A stretch of DNA of 64,000 nt from Stomoxys calcitrans (GCF_963082655.1 NC_081552.1:186294571-186358570); one strand, 5' to 3'; shown: positions 23,261 through 35,756, counted from the first letter of the stretch. Notes: generated by a model not told the origin, from the sequence alone. A program made the numbers and translations.

Positions 23261-23500
23261 GTAATGAGACTTATTTATTTCAAGGCTGGCTACTACTAAA
23301 TCTTAAGTGCTCAGCGACGGAAAGAGAAAAACATTTAGACTACTCTTTGCAAGAATATAGGCTTGGTGTCTCCTATTCTCTGTACCCTTGAGTAGTTTAA
23401 ATCCCGGAATTTTTAGTCTACGAACCATTCCTCCACACGGCCATGTTTCCTGGATAAGAACCACGTCAAATCCCCCCGCATCAGGAGGACCTTTAGTGCC
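23261..23500 (-). pseudogene. APE endonuclease N-terminal fragment of a non-LTR element
   Basis: Between about 23490 and 23320 on the minus strand the translation gives AGGFDVVLIQETWPCGGMVR, then LKIPGFKLLKGTENRRHQAY. This is the typical start of an APE-type endonuclease, where the Q-E-T/Q-E-P glutamate binds metal. It breaks off soon after. Confidence 0.62.
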
Positions 23501-24589
23501 GCCGAATGTTGGAGGCCACAGTCAGGATTTCACTGGCAGTTCATCCTGATTCCACTGGCAGTTCATCCTCACGAGATTCTTTAGATCTTGTCATGATGAG
23601 CTTCCGTACGAATCCAGGGGCAGGTGAGAATGTTGTGGAACCACTCTTCCTCAGAACAATGGACACTTGCGGTGTGAACAGTTCCTCCTTAGATGCTTCA
23701 CTAGCTACTGCTGTCGAAGTACTTTTCGAATTCCGTGCTTCCTCGCTGGCGCACACCTAGAGTCCAGTCCAACCGGATGGACCACCCACACAGAGCTAGT
23801 CGGGTCCCTGTTCGATGCCATCCCCTCCTGTCTCGATTGCGGTAGGGTGATTTTCAGACTCCTGCAATTTTAGCAATGTGGTCTACACTTCCCCAGGCAA
23901 GTGTTCAGCAACAACTGCTTAGTCGTCTCCTGATTCACCAACCTAAGCTCTTCTGAAGAGATTCAGTCTGAACTTGATGAATTCGTAGGATACAACCCCT
24001 TCAGACTTTTTGAGGTCTTTGAACACCTTTAGCCTCATCCAATCTACCAATCTTTCAGTCGGTGGTTGAAACATTGGGATTACAATCCCTTAGTCTTCCA
24101 GCCTTCTGTCGGCTAGCAGAGCCTGTAGCAGCCGCTCCACCAGTCTAGGTTTCAGTAGCAGACAACATGCTACCGCCTGATACCACCACCGCAGCTATTG
24201 GGTCTCTGGAGTCCATTCTAAGCTTACTCCCGTGTTCTAGATCTGCCGCTCCACTGTAAACAGACTCTGATCATCAACCGCCTTATGGATACCACCACCG
24301 TAGCTATCCTTGGGTAACTTAAATTTTTCTTCCAAAATTAATGACCTATAACGAGTTACAGAAAAATTCTTGTGAAGCGAAATAACAAAACGTCCGCTCC
24401 ACTCAACGGTTCCAACAAGAATCAACATCCATTCTAAATAAGCCTCATCCAATCTACCAATCTTCCAGTCGGTGGTTGAAAGATTGGGATTGCAATCCCT
24501 TCGCCTTCAAAGAATGGATTCAGGATCTAAGGGAATCCTTGGTATCCAAGCATGCGCCGTTGGTGGAGATGGAATATTTTCCTTCTTGA
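23501..24589 (-). other. Sequence upstream of the endonuclease remnant, unidentified
   Basis: Lies 5' of the minus-strand endonuclease and may be the same element's ORF1 or 5' region. The largest minus-strand frame (23756-23541, 71 codons, Ser/Glu-rich) shows no zinc knuckle or other recognisable motif. The phrase CCTCATCCAATCTACCAATCTT occurs twice (about 24032 and 24447) with partly similar surroundings, which suggests a local duplication. Confidence 0.4.
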
Positions 24590-26617
24590 TTAAATCTAGC
24601 GCTGCACCTGGCCAGATCTCACCAATCGTTTTTTAGAGCACAACGATATATCTCAACTAAGAGTTGATCCCCGAAAGCAATTAGTGAGTATCGATCCCGA
24701 TACCAGACTACATCGTCACAAACTGCATCGTCTTATGACCTCCCGCTTACCCTAATTTTCAGAAACACCAGATCTCGGAGATGGGTGGTGCGATTTAAGC
24801 GAAATTTTATGTGCTCTCATATAGTACCCTAAAAATAAAAATTTGGTATCCACTGACTATTGAAGTATGAGGCTCAAATAAGAGGGGTTTTAGAGTAGAA
24901 CTGAGTGGCCGCCCATCCCCCAAAACACCCCCCAAGCCGTTCATGTTTGCCGACTATGGAAATATGGGGCTCAAATTAAAGGTATTTGGGAGTTAATCAC
25001 GTATCAGATATCAACATTAGGGACTATCTGTCTATGGGACGTCCCACCACCAAAACAACCCCAAACAGGACGGATTTGCTCACCAAGACAATTTGGGTCT
25101 TAAAGAGAGTGGAACTGAATATTCATAGTTTTTAGGGCCAATACCCCAAACCGAACATATTTTCTGACTTTTGCAATATGGAGTTTAAATGAGATTAGAA
25201 AACGAATTTGATACCCAATTTTGAGGCCAATGGCAATATGGGGTTCAAATAAATGGTATATAGATATATGAGAATAGAGCACGTTGCTGATATTTTTTCC
25301 GAGCTTAGTGTTTGGGGGACCACCCCAATCCCCAAAACGCCCCTATATCGGGCATATTTACCGACGTATGTCAATGTGGAACTAAAACACCTTTGGGAGG
25401 TAGAGCTCAAAATTGATACCCACTTTTGGGACCAATTTTCTGGGGGTCTACCCCTTCCCAAAATACTCCACAAACAGCAATTTTTTACTGACCATCGCAA
25501 TTGGTTGGGAGTAGAATAGGATTTTGATATCCAAATGTAGAACCATGTATCTAGGGCATCACCCCTTCCACAAAACACCCCCCAAAGGGTACACATTTTT
25601 CGACCATATCAATATGTGGCTAAAATGAAAGGTATTTGAGATTAGAAAACGAATTTGATAACCTATTTTGGGGCCATGTGTTAGGGGAACGCCTCATCGT
25701 GTAAACTATCCTAATAAATGGTATTTGAGAGAAGAGCACAATGCTGATATTTTTCAAAGCCAAGCGTCTGGGGGCCATCTCACTCCCGAAAACACCTCTT
25801 AATCAGACATCATGAGAATATGGGGCTGAAACAAAATATTTTAAGAATGGAGTACACTTAACTTAAACTTAAATTCTTAGACCAATAAAGATCATATTGG
25901 ATTCATATAAAGGCACTTATATTGTTTAAGTGTTAGTCTAAACAGATATATTCGAAGTTCATGTCAATATGGGACTCAAATGAAAAGTATTAGGCAGTAG
26001 ATTACAAATATGGCACAAAATATTAGGTCCAAGTAATGGGAGGTCGCCCACCACCAAATACCTCAAATGGGCTTATTAGCCGACCATGGCTATAGGGGTA
26101 TTAGGGAGTAGATTACGAATATGACATTAAAATTGCGTTCAAGTCTAGGTGGCGCTTTTCCTCCTAAAGATACATCAAGTGGGTTATTTGAACCATATAG
26201 GACTCAAATGAAAGGTATTTGAGAGTAGAAAACGAATTTGATATCAAATTTTGAAGCCAAGTGTTTTGGGGTACGGCCTAAAGCACCGCTTAAACTGAAT
26301 TGCATTTCTGTTGGGAGTAAAGAACGAATTTGATACATATTGTCAATGCAAAGTGCCGGTGGCCGCCCCAGCCCCAAAGCACCCTCTAAACGGTTCATAT
26401 TTGTCGGCCATGTCAATATGGGGCTCGAATTAACGGGATTTGAAAGTGCAGCATGAATTTGATATCCATATTTGAGTCGAAATGCCTAAGGTGTCATCCC
26501 TCCCCTAATGAGAACATTACCCTAAGGAAGAACATTACCACCAGGAACAGAGAAGGGGCAAATTCTCAACATCAATGAGCGCTTTCCGATTCAAGTTTAA
26601 ACTCAACGATAAGGGAC
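24590..26617 (+). mobile_element. Hel-1 body, long copy without its 3' end
   Basis: From about 24830 it aligns block by block with 41850-43400, and then (26480-26600) with the part of the 45635 copy that reads GAGAACATTACCCTAAGGAA. It breaks at 26618, where a HINE-A head starts. The left boundary is uncertain, and the first 200 bp are only tentatively included. Confidence 0.65.
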
Positions 26618-28328
26618 TTTTTATACCCTCCACCATAAGATGGGGGGGGTATACTAATTTCGTCATTCTGTTTGTAAAAACTCGAAATATTCATCTGAGA
26701 CCCCATAAAGTATATATATTCTTGATCGTCGTGACATTTTATGTCGATCTAGCCATGTCCGTCCGTCCGTCTGTCTGTCGAAAGCACGCTAACTTCCGAA
26801 GGAGTAAAGCTAGCCGCTTGAAATTTTGCACAAATATTTCTTATTAGTGTAGGTCGGTTGGTATTGTTAATGGGCCATATCGGTCCATGTTTTGATATAG
26901 CTGCCATATAAACCGATCTTGGGTCTTGACTTCATGAGCCTCTAGCGTGCGCAATTCTTATCCGATTGAAATGAAATTTTGCACGACGTGTTTTGTTATG
27001 ATATCCAACAACTATGCCAAGTATGGTTCAAATCGGTTCATAACCTGATATAGCTGCCATATAAATCGATCTTGGGTCTTGACTTCTTGAGCCTCTAGCG
27101 TGCGCAATTCTTATCCGATCAGAATGAAATTTTGCACGACGTGTTTTGTTATGATATCCAACAACTGTGCCAAGTATGGTTGAAATCGGTCGATAACCTG
27201 ATATAGCTGCCATATAAACCGATCTTGAGTCTTGACTTCTTGAGCCTCTAGATTGCGAAATTAGTATCCGAATGGAATGGAATTTCGCACGACGTGTTTT
27301 CTTATTATATCCAACAACAGTGCCAAGTATGGTTTAAATGGTTCCATAACCTGATATAGCTGCCATATAAACCGATCTTGGGTCTTGACTTCTTAAGCCT
27401 CTAGAGGGCACAATTCTTATCCGATTTGAATGAATTTTTGCACGAAGTATTCCGTTATGATATCCAACAACTGTGCTAAGTATGGTTTAAATCGGTCTAT
27501 AACCTGATATAGCTGTCATATAAACAGATCTGAGGATTTGACTTCTTGAGCTTCTAAAGGCCGCAATTCCTATCCGATTTGGCTGAAATTTTGCATGACG
27601 TATTTTATTTTTACTTTCAACAACTGTGTCAAATATGGTTCAAATAGATTCATAACCTGATATAGCTGCTATATAAACCGATCTGGGATCTTGACTTCTT
27701 GACCCCTAGAGGTCGCAATTATTATCCGATATGCCTGAAATTTTGTATGACGGATCCTTTCATGACCATCAACAAACGTGTTTATTATGGTCTGAATCGG
27801 TCTATAGTCCGATACAGATCCCATATAAATCGTTCTCTCTATTTTAATTCGTGATCCCCAATGGGCGCAATTCTTATACGAATTGGCTGAAATTTTACAC
27901 AGGTCTCCAACATACAGGGTGGCTGATGAATATTGCTACAATGATGAATATTGCTACATTTTTTTTTCGGTGTATGGAATACATTTTTCTTTTATTCATG
28001 TTAAATTAAATTATTAAATTAATTATTAAATTATTATTAATTAAATTAATTAATTAATTAATTAAATTAATTATTAAATTATTATTATTAAATAGAAAAA
28101 AAGTTATTACATTTTTTTTTGGTAGCGGCTTTCATCAGCCACCCTGTATAATTTAATTGTGGTCCGAACCGGACCATATCTTGATATCGTTTTAATAGCA
28201 GAGCAACTCTTTTCTTATATCCTTTTTTGCCTAAGAAGAGATGCCGGGAAAAGAACTCGACAAATGCGATCCATGGTGGAGGGTATATAAGATTCGGCCC
28301 GGCCAAACTTAGCACGCTTTTACTTGTT
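26618..28328 (+). mobile_element. HINE-A, complete, with a 232-bp MITE inside
   Basis: Head, short microsatellite (about 26757-26780), nearly a full set of 153-bp monomers, then the typical pre-tail AAGAAGAGATGCCGGGAAAA, GGTGGAGGGTATATAAG, a CGGCCCGGCCA-type hairpin with one change, and CTTAGCACGCTTTTACTTG. The insertion at 27915-28146 splits ACATATAATTT. Confidence 0.87.
27915..28146. mobile_element. TA-flanked MITE with ends CAGGGTGGCTGATGAA
   Basis: 232 bp. Left end CAGGGTGGCTGATGAA, right end TTCATCAGCCACCCTG, with TA on each side. The uninterrupted target in other HINE-A copies (CCAACATATAATTT) confirms a TA duplication, as in Tc1/mariner elements. The middle is almost only A and T (AATTA repeats). 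A half copy lies at 33665-33819. Confidence 0.88.
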
Positions 28329-30006
28329 TATACTCACCACCGAAGGATGGGGGTATATTCATTTTGTCATTCCGTTTGCAACACATCGAAATATCCATTT
28401 CCGACCCTATAAAGTATATATATTCTGGATCAGCGTAAAAATCTAAGACGATCTAGACATGTCCGTCCGTCTGTCGGTCTGTCTGTTGAAATCACGCTAC
28501 AGTCTTTAAAAATAGAGATATTGAGCTGAAATTTTGCACAGATTCTTTTTTTGTCCATAAGCAGGTTAACTGCGAAGATGGGCTATATCGGACTATATCT
28601 TGATATAGCCCCCATATAGACCGATCCGCCGATTTAGGGTCCTAGGCCCATAAAAGCCACATATATTTTTCGATTTTGCTGAAATTTGGGACAGTGAGTT
28701 GTGTTAAGCCCTCCGACATCCTTCGTCTATTTGGCTCAGATCGATCCAGATTTGGATATAGCCCCCATATAGACCGATCCGCCGATTTAGGGTCTTAGGC
28801 CCATAAAAGCCACATATATTTTTCGATTTTGCTGAAATTTAGGGCAGTGAGTTGTGTTAGGCCCTCCGACTTTCTTCGTTAATTTGGACCAGATCGGTTC
28901 AGATTTGGATATAGCTGCCTATAGACCGAAACTCCGATTTAGGGTTTTAGGCCCACAAAAGCCATATTTATTATCCGATTTTGATGAAATTCGGGACAGT
29001 GAATTGTGTTATGCCCGTCGACATTCTTCGTCACTTTGGCCCTGATCGGTCCAGATTTGGATATAGCTGTTATATAGACCGATCCTCCGATTTAGGGTCT
29101 TAAGCCCGTAAAAGCCACATATTTTATCCGATTTTGCTGAAATTTGGGACAGGGAGTTATCTTAGGCCCTTCGACATCTGTCTTCAATATGGCCCAGATC
29201 GGTTCAGATTTGGATATAGCTGCCATATAGACCGATTCCCTGATTTAAGGTTTTGGGCCCATAAAATGTTCATTTTTTGTCCGATGTCGCCGAAATTCGG
29301 GACAGTGAGTTAAATTAAGCTCCTAGACATACTTTTGCAACATCGCACAGATCGGTGCAGATTTGGATATAGCTGCCATATAGACCGATATCTAGGTTTT
29401 AGGTTTTGGGGTCATCAAAGACGCATTTATTGTCTGATGTCGCTGAAATTTGAGACAGTGAGTTTAGTTAGGCTCTTCGACGTTCTTCTTCAATTTTGCC
29501 CAGATCGGTCTAGAATTGAATATAGCTGCCATATAGACCGATCTCTCGATTTAAGGTTTTGGGCCCATAAAAGAGGCATTTATTGTTCGATTTCGCCGAA
29601 ATTTGGGACAGTGCTTTAAGTTAGGCTCTTCGACATTTTTATGCAACTTGGCCCAAATCGGTCCAGATTTGGATATAGCTGCCATGTAGACCGTTATCTT
29701 GATTTAAAGTCTTGGCCCCATAAAATTCGCATTTATAATCCGATATTACTGAAATTTGACAAAGTCTTATGTTAGGCTTTTCGACATCCGTGTCGTATAT
29801 GGTTCAGATCGGATTATTTTTTTGTAGATATATCTACTGTACTTATTAGTATTTGTTCCAAATCGGAACATATTTTGATATAACTGATATGGGACATAAG
29901 TTATGAATTTTTCACCGAATTTTGATGAAAGGCGGTTTACATATATACCCGAGGTGGTGGGTATCCAAAGTTCGGCCCGGCCGAACTTAACGCCTTTTTT
30001 CTTGTT
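28329..30006 (+). mobile_element. HINE-B, complete, about 1.68 kb
   Basis: Head ACTCACCACCGAAGGATGGG directly follows the HINE-A tail. Then come GTCCGTCCGTCTG and tandem monomers. The GACAGTG block recurs at 28690, 28844, 28995, 29148, 29301, 29454, 29607 and 29758 (spacing 154, 151, 153, 153, 153, 153, 151). The tail is GAGGTGGTGGGTATCC, TTCGGCCCGGCCGAA and AACGCC. Confidence 0.9.
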
Positions 30007-30200
30007 TTATAGTCGCATCCGAATGGCGTACCGTTGTGCGACACCTCTTTGGAGAAAATTTTTTAAATGACCATGCACGGCAATATAAGTCGCAAATGTC
30101 GCCAACATTAAGAGGGGATAAACACCGCTTTGTCCGATGTTCTTGCCAGGATTCGAACCCGTTCAGCGCCATAGGCTACAATGGCACGAATTCGATATCC
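30007..30200 (-). repeat. tRNA-derived SINE remnant next to a Helitron end
   Basis: On the minus strand GGGTTCGAATCCTGGC (B box) is followed by GTTTATCCCCTCTTAATG, TTGGCGACATTTGCGA and GGTGTCGCACAACGG, matching the body of the SINE at 44335 in the same order. The A-box end is decayed. Confidence 0.68.
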
Positions 30201-30282
30201 GCATTCATGGCGAAATGTCCCCACCCTAAAAAAAGATTAGAGAGTTAAGGAAGGCGCATCGAAGCGGGCCCGGTTCGGCTAG
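30201..30282 (+). mobile_element. Hel-1 3' end (linked to SINE)
   Basis: AGAGTTAAGGAAGGCGCA, a GCGGGCCCG palindrome and CGGCTAG followed by T. It matches the end of the 45635-46776 Helitron, including the SINE lying immediately 5'. Confidence 0.72.
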
Positions 30283-30346
30283 TAAATGTATAAAAATATA
30301 ATATCCAGTGGTGGTGTAGGGCATAAAGTATAGTTATAATAAATTA

Positions 30347-31032
30347 AACAAGTAATTAGGCATTAAGTTCGGCTAGTCCGAACTTTGGATACCCACCACC
30401 TCGGGTATATATGCAAATCTCCTTTCGTCACAATCCAATAAAAATTGGATAACTTATGCACCCATATTCGTCACAGACATTGAGTGGTCTAATAAATATA
30501 AGTCACCGTTGAATTTTGAATTTTAAATTTCAACAACATCGGGTAATACATAAAACTTTAATGAGCTTCAGGCCCTTAATCGGCAAATCGGTCTATATGA
30601 CAGCTTTATCTAATTACAGTCTGATCTTAAACATTTTTGAGTCAGAAGGCGGGTGGCCTTAAACTACTCACTGATTCAAATTTCAGCAAAAACCGGATAA
30701 AAAATAAAGCATTTATGGGCATTAGACCCTTTATCGGCAGATCGGTCTATATAGCAGCTATATCCGAATATGGTCCGATATGGCCCGTTCAGCATGCATC
30801 AAAAAGACGTTCTGTGTCAAATTTAGCTCAATATCTCAATTTTTGAAGGGTGTAGAGTGATTACAACATACGAACAGACGGGCAGACACATGGACATCGT
30901 TAAATCGTCTTGGAATTTTACGACTATCCGACATATATATGTACTTTGTAGGGTCGGAAATTGATATTTCGATGTGCTGCAAACGGAATGACTAAATGAA
31001 TATACCCCCTATCCTACGGTGGTGGGTAAAAC
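30347..31032 (-). mobile_element. HINE-B, shortened
   Basis: Tail at 30347 with AACAAGTAATTAGGCATTAA and a changed hairpin (CGGCTAGTCCG), then ATACCCACCACCTCGGG. The head is at 31028-31010 (complement of CCACCGTAGGATAGGG). About 685 bp with only two to three monomers, of a subtype with CCCTTTATCGG spacers also seen at 60479-63095. Confidence 0.8.
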
Positions 31033-31343
31033 AAAGCTGGAATTATGAAATACTCTCTGAGCTTAATGGAATGTATGGTATGGTTAAAAAAAAAAAAAAA
31101 ACTGTGGAATTTTAAGGTCCCTTTAGCTCACATGACATTCAGTAGATACTGTTAAATGTACTACTTGTACAGTTACACTCTGCAATTTATATAAATAAAT
31201 TCTTTTAATTTTAACTTAGTATGCTTTTGCAGCATACTCATTTAATTTTTTTATACACATTTTCTGTATGATAACAATTCGCGATATTTTCTTTCTTCCT
31301 CGCAAACTCTCAACATATGCCAAAGGGGGTATTAGCTAAAAAT
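31033..31343. other. Apparently single-copy DNA
   Basis: Contains a run of A near 31087-31102. No gene or repeat motif was recognised. Confidence 0.45.
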
Positions 31344-31406
31344 GGACTCACGGCCTTATTCACAAAACTTGATGTAGTATGGAAAAAGGTTTATTTGGCA
31401 TATTTC
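31344..31406. repeat. Left arm of an inverted repeat interrupted by HINE-B
   Basis: GGCCTTATTCACAAAACTTG and AGGTTTATTTGGCA are repeated as complement at 33360-33415. The arms are about 60 bp and look like ends of a fold-back or TIR element. Confidence 0.7.
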
Positions 31407-33359
31407 CTTTTTCACCCACCATCGAAGGATGGGGGTATATTCATTTTGTCATTCCGTTTGCAACACATCGAAATATCCATTTCCGACCCTATAAAGTATA
31501 TATATTCTTGATCAGCGTAAAATCTAAGACGATCTAGATATGTCCGTCCGTCTGTCCGTCTGTCTGAAAGCCACATTTATTATCTGATTTTGTTGAAATT
31601 TGGGGCAATGAGTTGTGTTAGGCCCATCGACATCCTTCGTTAATTTGGACCAGATCGGTTCAGATTTGGATATAGCTGCCATATAGAACGATCCTCTGAT
31701 TTAGGGTCTTAGGCCCATAAAATCCACATTTATTATCCGATTTTGATGAAATTCGGGACAGTGAGTTGTGTTAGGCCCATCGACATCCTTCGTTAATTTG
31801 TCCCAGATCGGTTCAGATTTGGATATAGCTGCCATATAGACCGATCCTCCGATTTAGGGTCTTAGGCCCATAAAATCCACATTTATTATCCGATTTTGAT
31901 GAAATTCGGGACAGTGAGTTGTGTTAGGCCCATCGACATCCTTCGTTAATTTTGCTCAAATCGGTCCAGATTTGGATATAGCTGCCATATATATCGATCC
32001 TCCGATTTATGGTGTAAGGCCCATAAAAGCCACATTCATTATCCGATTTTGCTGAAATTTGGGACAGTGAGTTGTGTTAGGCCCTTTAACATACTTCTTC
32101 AATTTGGTCCAGATCGGTTCAGATTTAGATATAGCTGCCATTTAGACCGATTTCTTGATTTATGGTTTTGGGCTCATTTATTGTCTGATGTCGCCGAAAT
32201 TTGGAACAGTGAGTTTGGTTAAGCCCCCTGACATACTTCTGCAATATCGCACAGATCGGTCCAGATTTGGATATAGCTGCCATATAGACCGATATCTAGG
32301 TTTTATGTGTTGGGGCGACAAAAGATGCATTTATTGTCCGATGTCGCTGAAATTTGACACAGTGAGTTTGATTAGGCTTTTCGACGTCCTTCTTCAATTT
32401 TGCCCAGATCGGTCCAGATTTCTCGGTCCGATCTCTCGATTTAAGGTTTAGGGCCCATAAAAGAGGCATTTATTGTCCGATTTTGATGAAATTCGGGACA
32501 GTGAGTTGTGTTAGGCCCATCGACATCCTTCGTTAATTTTGCTCAAATCGGTCCAGATTTGGATATAGCTGCCATATAGATCGATCCTCCGATTTATGGT
32601 GTAAGGCCCATAAAAGCCACATTCATTATCCGATTTTGCTGAAATTTGGGACAGTGAGTTGTGTTAGGCCCTTTAACATACTTCTTCAATTTGGTCCAGA
32701 TCGGTTCAGATTTGTCTGATGTCGCCGAAATTTGGAACAGTGAGTTTGGTTAAGCCCCCTGACATACTTCTGCAATATCGCACAGATCGGTCCAGATTTG
32801 GATATAGCTGCCATATAGACCGATATCTAGGTTTTATGTGTTGGGGCGACAAAAGATGCATTTATTGTCCGATGTCGCTGAAATTTCACACAGTGAGTTT
32901 GATTAGGCTTTTCGACGTCCTTCTTCAATTTTGCCCAGATCGGTCCAGATTTCTCGGTCCGATCTCTCGATTTAAGGTTTAAGGCCCATAAAAGAGGCAT
33001 TTATTGTCCGATTTCGCAGAAATTTCTGACAGTGCTTTGTGTTACGCTTTTCAACATGTTTATGCAACTTGGCCCAAATCGGTCCAGATTTGGATATAGC
33101 TGTTATAGACCGATATCTCGATTTAAAGTCTTGGCCCCATAAAAGGCGCATTTATAATCCGATTTCACTGAAATTTGACACAGTGACTTTTGTTCGGCTT
33201 TTCGACATCGTGTCGTATGTAGTTCAGATCTGTATGAGGTATTTGAGTATGAGGTATGAAATTTTCACCGAATTTTGATGAAAGGTGGTTTACATATATA
33301 CCCGAGGTGGTGGGTATCCAAAGTTCGGCCCGGCCGAATTTAACGCCTTTTTACTTGTT
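31407..33359 (+). mobile_element. HINE-B with a recent internal duplication, about 1.95 kb
   Basis: Head CACCCACCATCGAAGGATGG, short microsatellite and about 11 monomers. The tail has GAGGTGGTGGGTATCC, TTCGGCCCGGCCGAA and AACGCCTTTTTACTTGTT. A block of several monomers occurs twice (see the separate entry). It separates the two arms of a fold-back element. Confidence 0.88.
31886..32995 (+). repeat. Direct duplication of a multi-monomer block
   Basis: 31951-type sequence (TTTGCTCAAATCGGTCC) recurs at 32538 (offset 587). GTCTGATGTCGCCG at 32183 recurs at 32714 (offset 531), so the second copy lacks about 56 bp. Copies are almost identical, including private errors such as GGTCCAGATTTCTCGGTCCG. 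Confidence 0.88.
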
Positions 33360-33420
33360 AGAACTGTCAAATAAACCTATTTTAAATCTATATTAAGTTT
33401 TGTGAATAAGGCTGCCAACA
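33360..33420. repeat. Right arm of the interrupted inverted repeat
   Basis: TGTCAAATAAACCT...AAGTTTTGTGAATAAGGC is the complement of the arm at 31344-31406, with a few changes. Confidence 0.7.
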
Positions 33421-33664
33421 TATGAAACATTTAAGGTGTGATATGGTTACCACATCCTTATAACTGTAAATTGAGCAATGTACATATGTATCCATTTGGA
33501 AGCTACCGGAGCTATCTCTTAAAATTCTTTAAACAACATTTTGTACGCCACTATCTATTGATTGGTTTCATAGTTTGGGAGAAACATTTTACATCATTTT
33601 TATTGGAGTTATTATGAATGCATTATATCTTATCTCCACCTGACTTTGAAATTTACTACTTTCT
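33421..33664. other. Apparently single-copy DNA
   Basis: No motif recognised. No open frame of note. Confidence 0.4.
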
Positions 33665-33819
33665 AATATTAATTAATTAATTAATTAATTTAATTAATAA
33701 TAATTTAATAATTAATTTAATAATTTAATTTAACATGAATAAAAGAAAAATGTATTCCATACACCGAAAAAAAAATGTAGCAATATTCATCATTGTAGCA
33801 ATATTCATCAGCCACCCAT
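33665..33819 (-). mobile_element. Half copy of the CAGGGTGGCTG MITE
   Basis: Repeats, in complement, the left half of 27915-28146: AATTA-rich tract, CATGAATAAAAGAAAAATG, TGTAGCAATATTCATC and CAGCCACCC. The other end is missing and HINE-B monomers follow immediately. Confidence 0.8.
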
Positions 33820-34013
33820 ATAGACCGATCTAACGATTAAGGGCCTGAAGCCCATAAAAGGCTTATTTTTTAACCGATTTCAATTAAATTTTAAACAGAG
33901 GGTCATCCTAAGCCTCCTAATATCTGACCTAAATATCGGACTATATTTAGGTATAGCTGCCATATAGACCAATCTCCAGATAAGGGGTGTAAAACCCATA
34001 AAAGCTTTATTAA
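33820..34013 (+). mobile_element. HINE-B monomers, headless fragment
   Basis: One and a half monomers of the subtype with CTGAAGCCCATAAAAG and TTAAACAGAGGG. No ends are present. Confidence 0.65.
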
Positions 34014-34447
34014 ACCCACCATCGAAGAATGGGGGTATATTCATTTTGTCATTCCGTTTGCAACACATCGAAATAATAGTTTCCGACACTATAAAGTATA
34101 TATATTCTTTATCAGCGTAAAAATCTAAGACGATCTAGATATGTCCGTCTGTCTGCCTGTCCGTCTGTCTGTTGAAATCACGCTACAGTCTTTAAAAGTA
34201 GAGATATTGAGCTGAAACTTTGCACAGATTTTGTTTTGTCTATAAGCAGGTTAAGTTTGAAGATGGGCTATATCGGACTATATCATGATATAGCTCCCAT
34301 ACAGATCCGCCGATTTAGGGTCTTAGGCCAATAAAAGCCACATTTAATATCTGATTTTCCTGAAACTTGGGACAATGAGTTGTGTTAGGCCCATCGACAT
34401 CCTTCGTAAATGTAGACCGATCCTCCGATTTAAGGTTTTGAGCCCAT
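34014..34447 (+). mobile_element. HINE-B 5' part, interrupted by HINE-A
   Basis: Head ACCCACCATCGAAGAATGGG, GTCCGTCTGTCTGCC repeat and two monomers, stopping at GAGCCCATAAC. The 3' part resumes at about 35534. Confidence 0.78.
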
Positions 34448-35533
34448 AACAAGTAAAAGCGTGCTAAGTTCGGCCGGGCCGAATATTATATACCCTCCAC
34501 CATGGATCGCATTTGTCGAGTTCTTCCCAGCATCTCTTCTTAGGCAAAAAAGGATATAAGAAAAGATTTGCTCTGCTATTATTATATTATTACATGTTGG
34601 AGACCTGTGTAAAATGTCAGCCAATTCGAACAAGAATTGCGCCCTTTGGGGGCTCAAGAAGTAAAATAGAGAGATCGATTTTTATGGGAGCTGTATCGGA
34701 CTATAGACCGATCCAGACCATAAAAAACACGTATGTTGATTGTCATGAGGATCCGTAGTACATAATTTCAGGCAAATCGGATAATAATTGCGACCTCTAG
34801 AGGCTTAAGAAGTCAAGATCCCAGATCGGTTTATATGGCAGCTATATCAGGTTATGAACCGATTTGAACCTTATTTGACACAGTTGTTGGATATCTTAAC
34901 AAAATACTACGTGCAAAAATTCATTCCGATCGAGTAAGAATTGCGCCCTTTAGAGGATCAAGAAATCAAAACCCAAGATCGGTTTATATGGCAGCTATAT
35001 CAGGTTATGTACCGATTGGAATCATACTTGGCACAGTTGTTGTATATTGTAACAAAACACGTAGCGCAAAATATCAATCCGATCGGATAAGACATGCGCA
35101 CTCTAGAGGCTCAAGAAGTCAAGACCCAATATTGGTTTATATGGCAGCTATACCAGATTATGAACCGATTTAAACTATACTTGGCAGAGTTTTTGGACAT
35201 CACAACAAAATGCTACGTACAAAATTTCAGTCAAATCGGATTAGAATTGCGCCCTCTATAGGCTCAAGAATTCAAGACCCAAGATCTGTTTATATGGCAG
35301 CTATATCAGGTTATGGACCGATTTGAACCATACTTAGCACAGTTGTTGGAAATAATAACAAAACACGTCGTGCAAAATTTCATTCCAATCGGATAAGAAT
35401 TGCGCCCTCTAGAGGCTCAAGATGTCAAGACCCAAGATCGCTTTATATGCCAGCTATATTAAAAACATGGACCGATATGGCTCATTTACAATAACAACCG
35501 ACCTACACTAATAAGAAGTATTTGTGCAAAATT
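34448..35533 (-). mobile_element. HINE-A nested in HINE-B, head missing
   Basis: Tail at 34448 (AACAAGTAAAAGCGTGCTAA), hairpin and CCCTCCACCATGG, then monomers in reverse. It ends in GTATTTGTGCAAAATTTTGG just before the position of the head block, so its first 200 bp or so (in element orientation) are lost. Confidence 0.83.
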
Positions 35534-35756
35534 TTGGAATCGATCTAGATCGATCAAGATTTTAATATAGCATACAAAATTGAACAATGACTTGTACTTA
35601 TTAGTATTTGGTCCGAATCGGAACATATTTCGGAACTGCTATGGGACTAAAGGTATGCAATTTTCGCCGGATTTTGATGAAAGATGGTTTACATATATAC
35701 CCGAGGTGGTGGGTATCCAAAGTAAGGCCCGGCCGAACTTAACGCCTTTTTACTTG
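35534..35756 (+). mobile_element. HINE-B 3' part after the nested HINE-A
   Basis: AATTGAACAATGACTTGTAC, GATTTTGATGAAAGATGG, GAGGTGGTGGGTATCC, a hairpin with one change (AAGGCCCGGCCGAA) and AACGCCTTTTTACTTGTT. The next HINE-A head begins in the shared T run. Confidence 0.8.

Noticed and set aside
28690..29758. Regular repeat array that could suggest CRISPR
   Set aside because: Units are about 153 bp, degenerate over their entire length, without unique spacers of constant size, and the DNA is eukaryotic transposon sequence.
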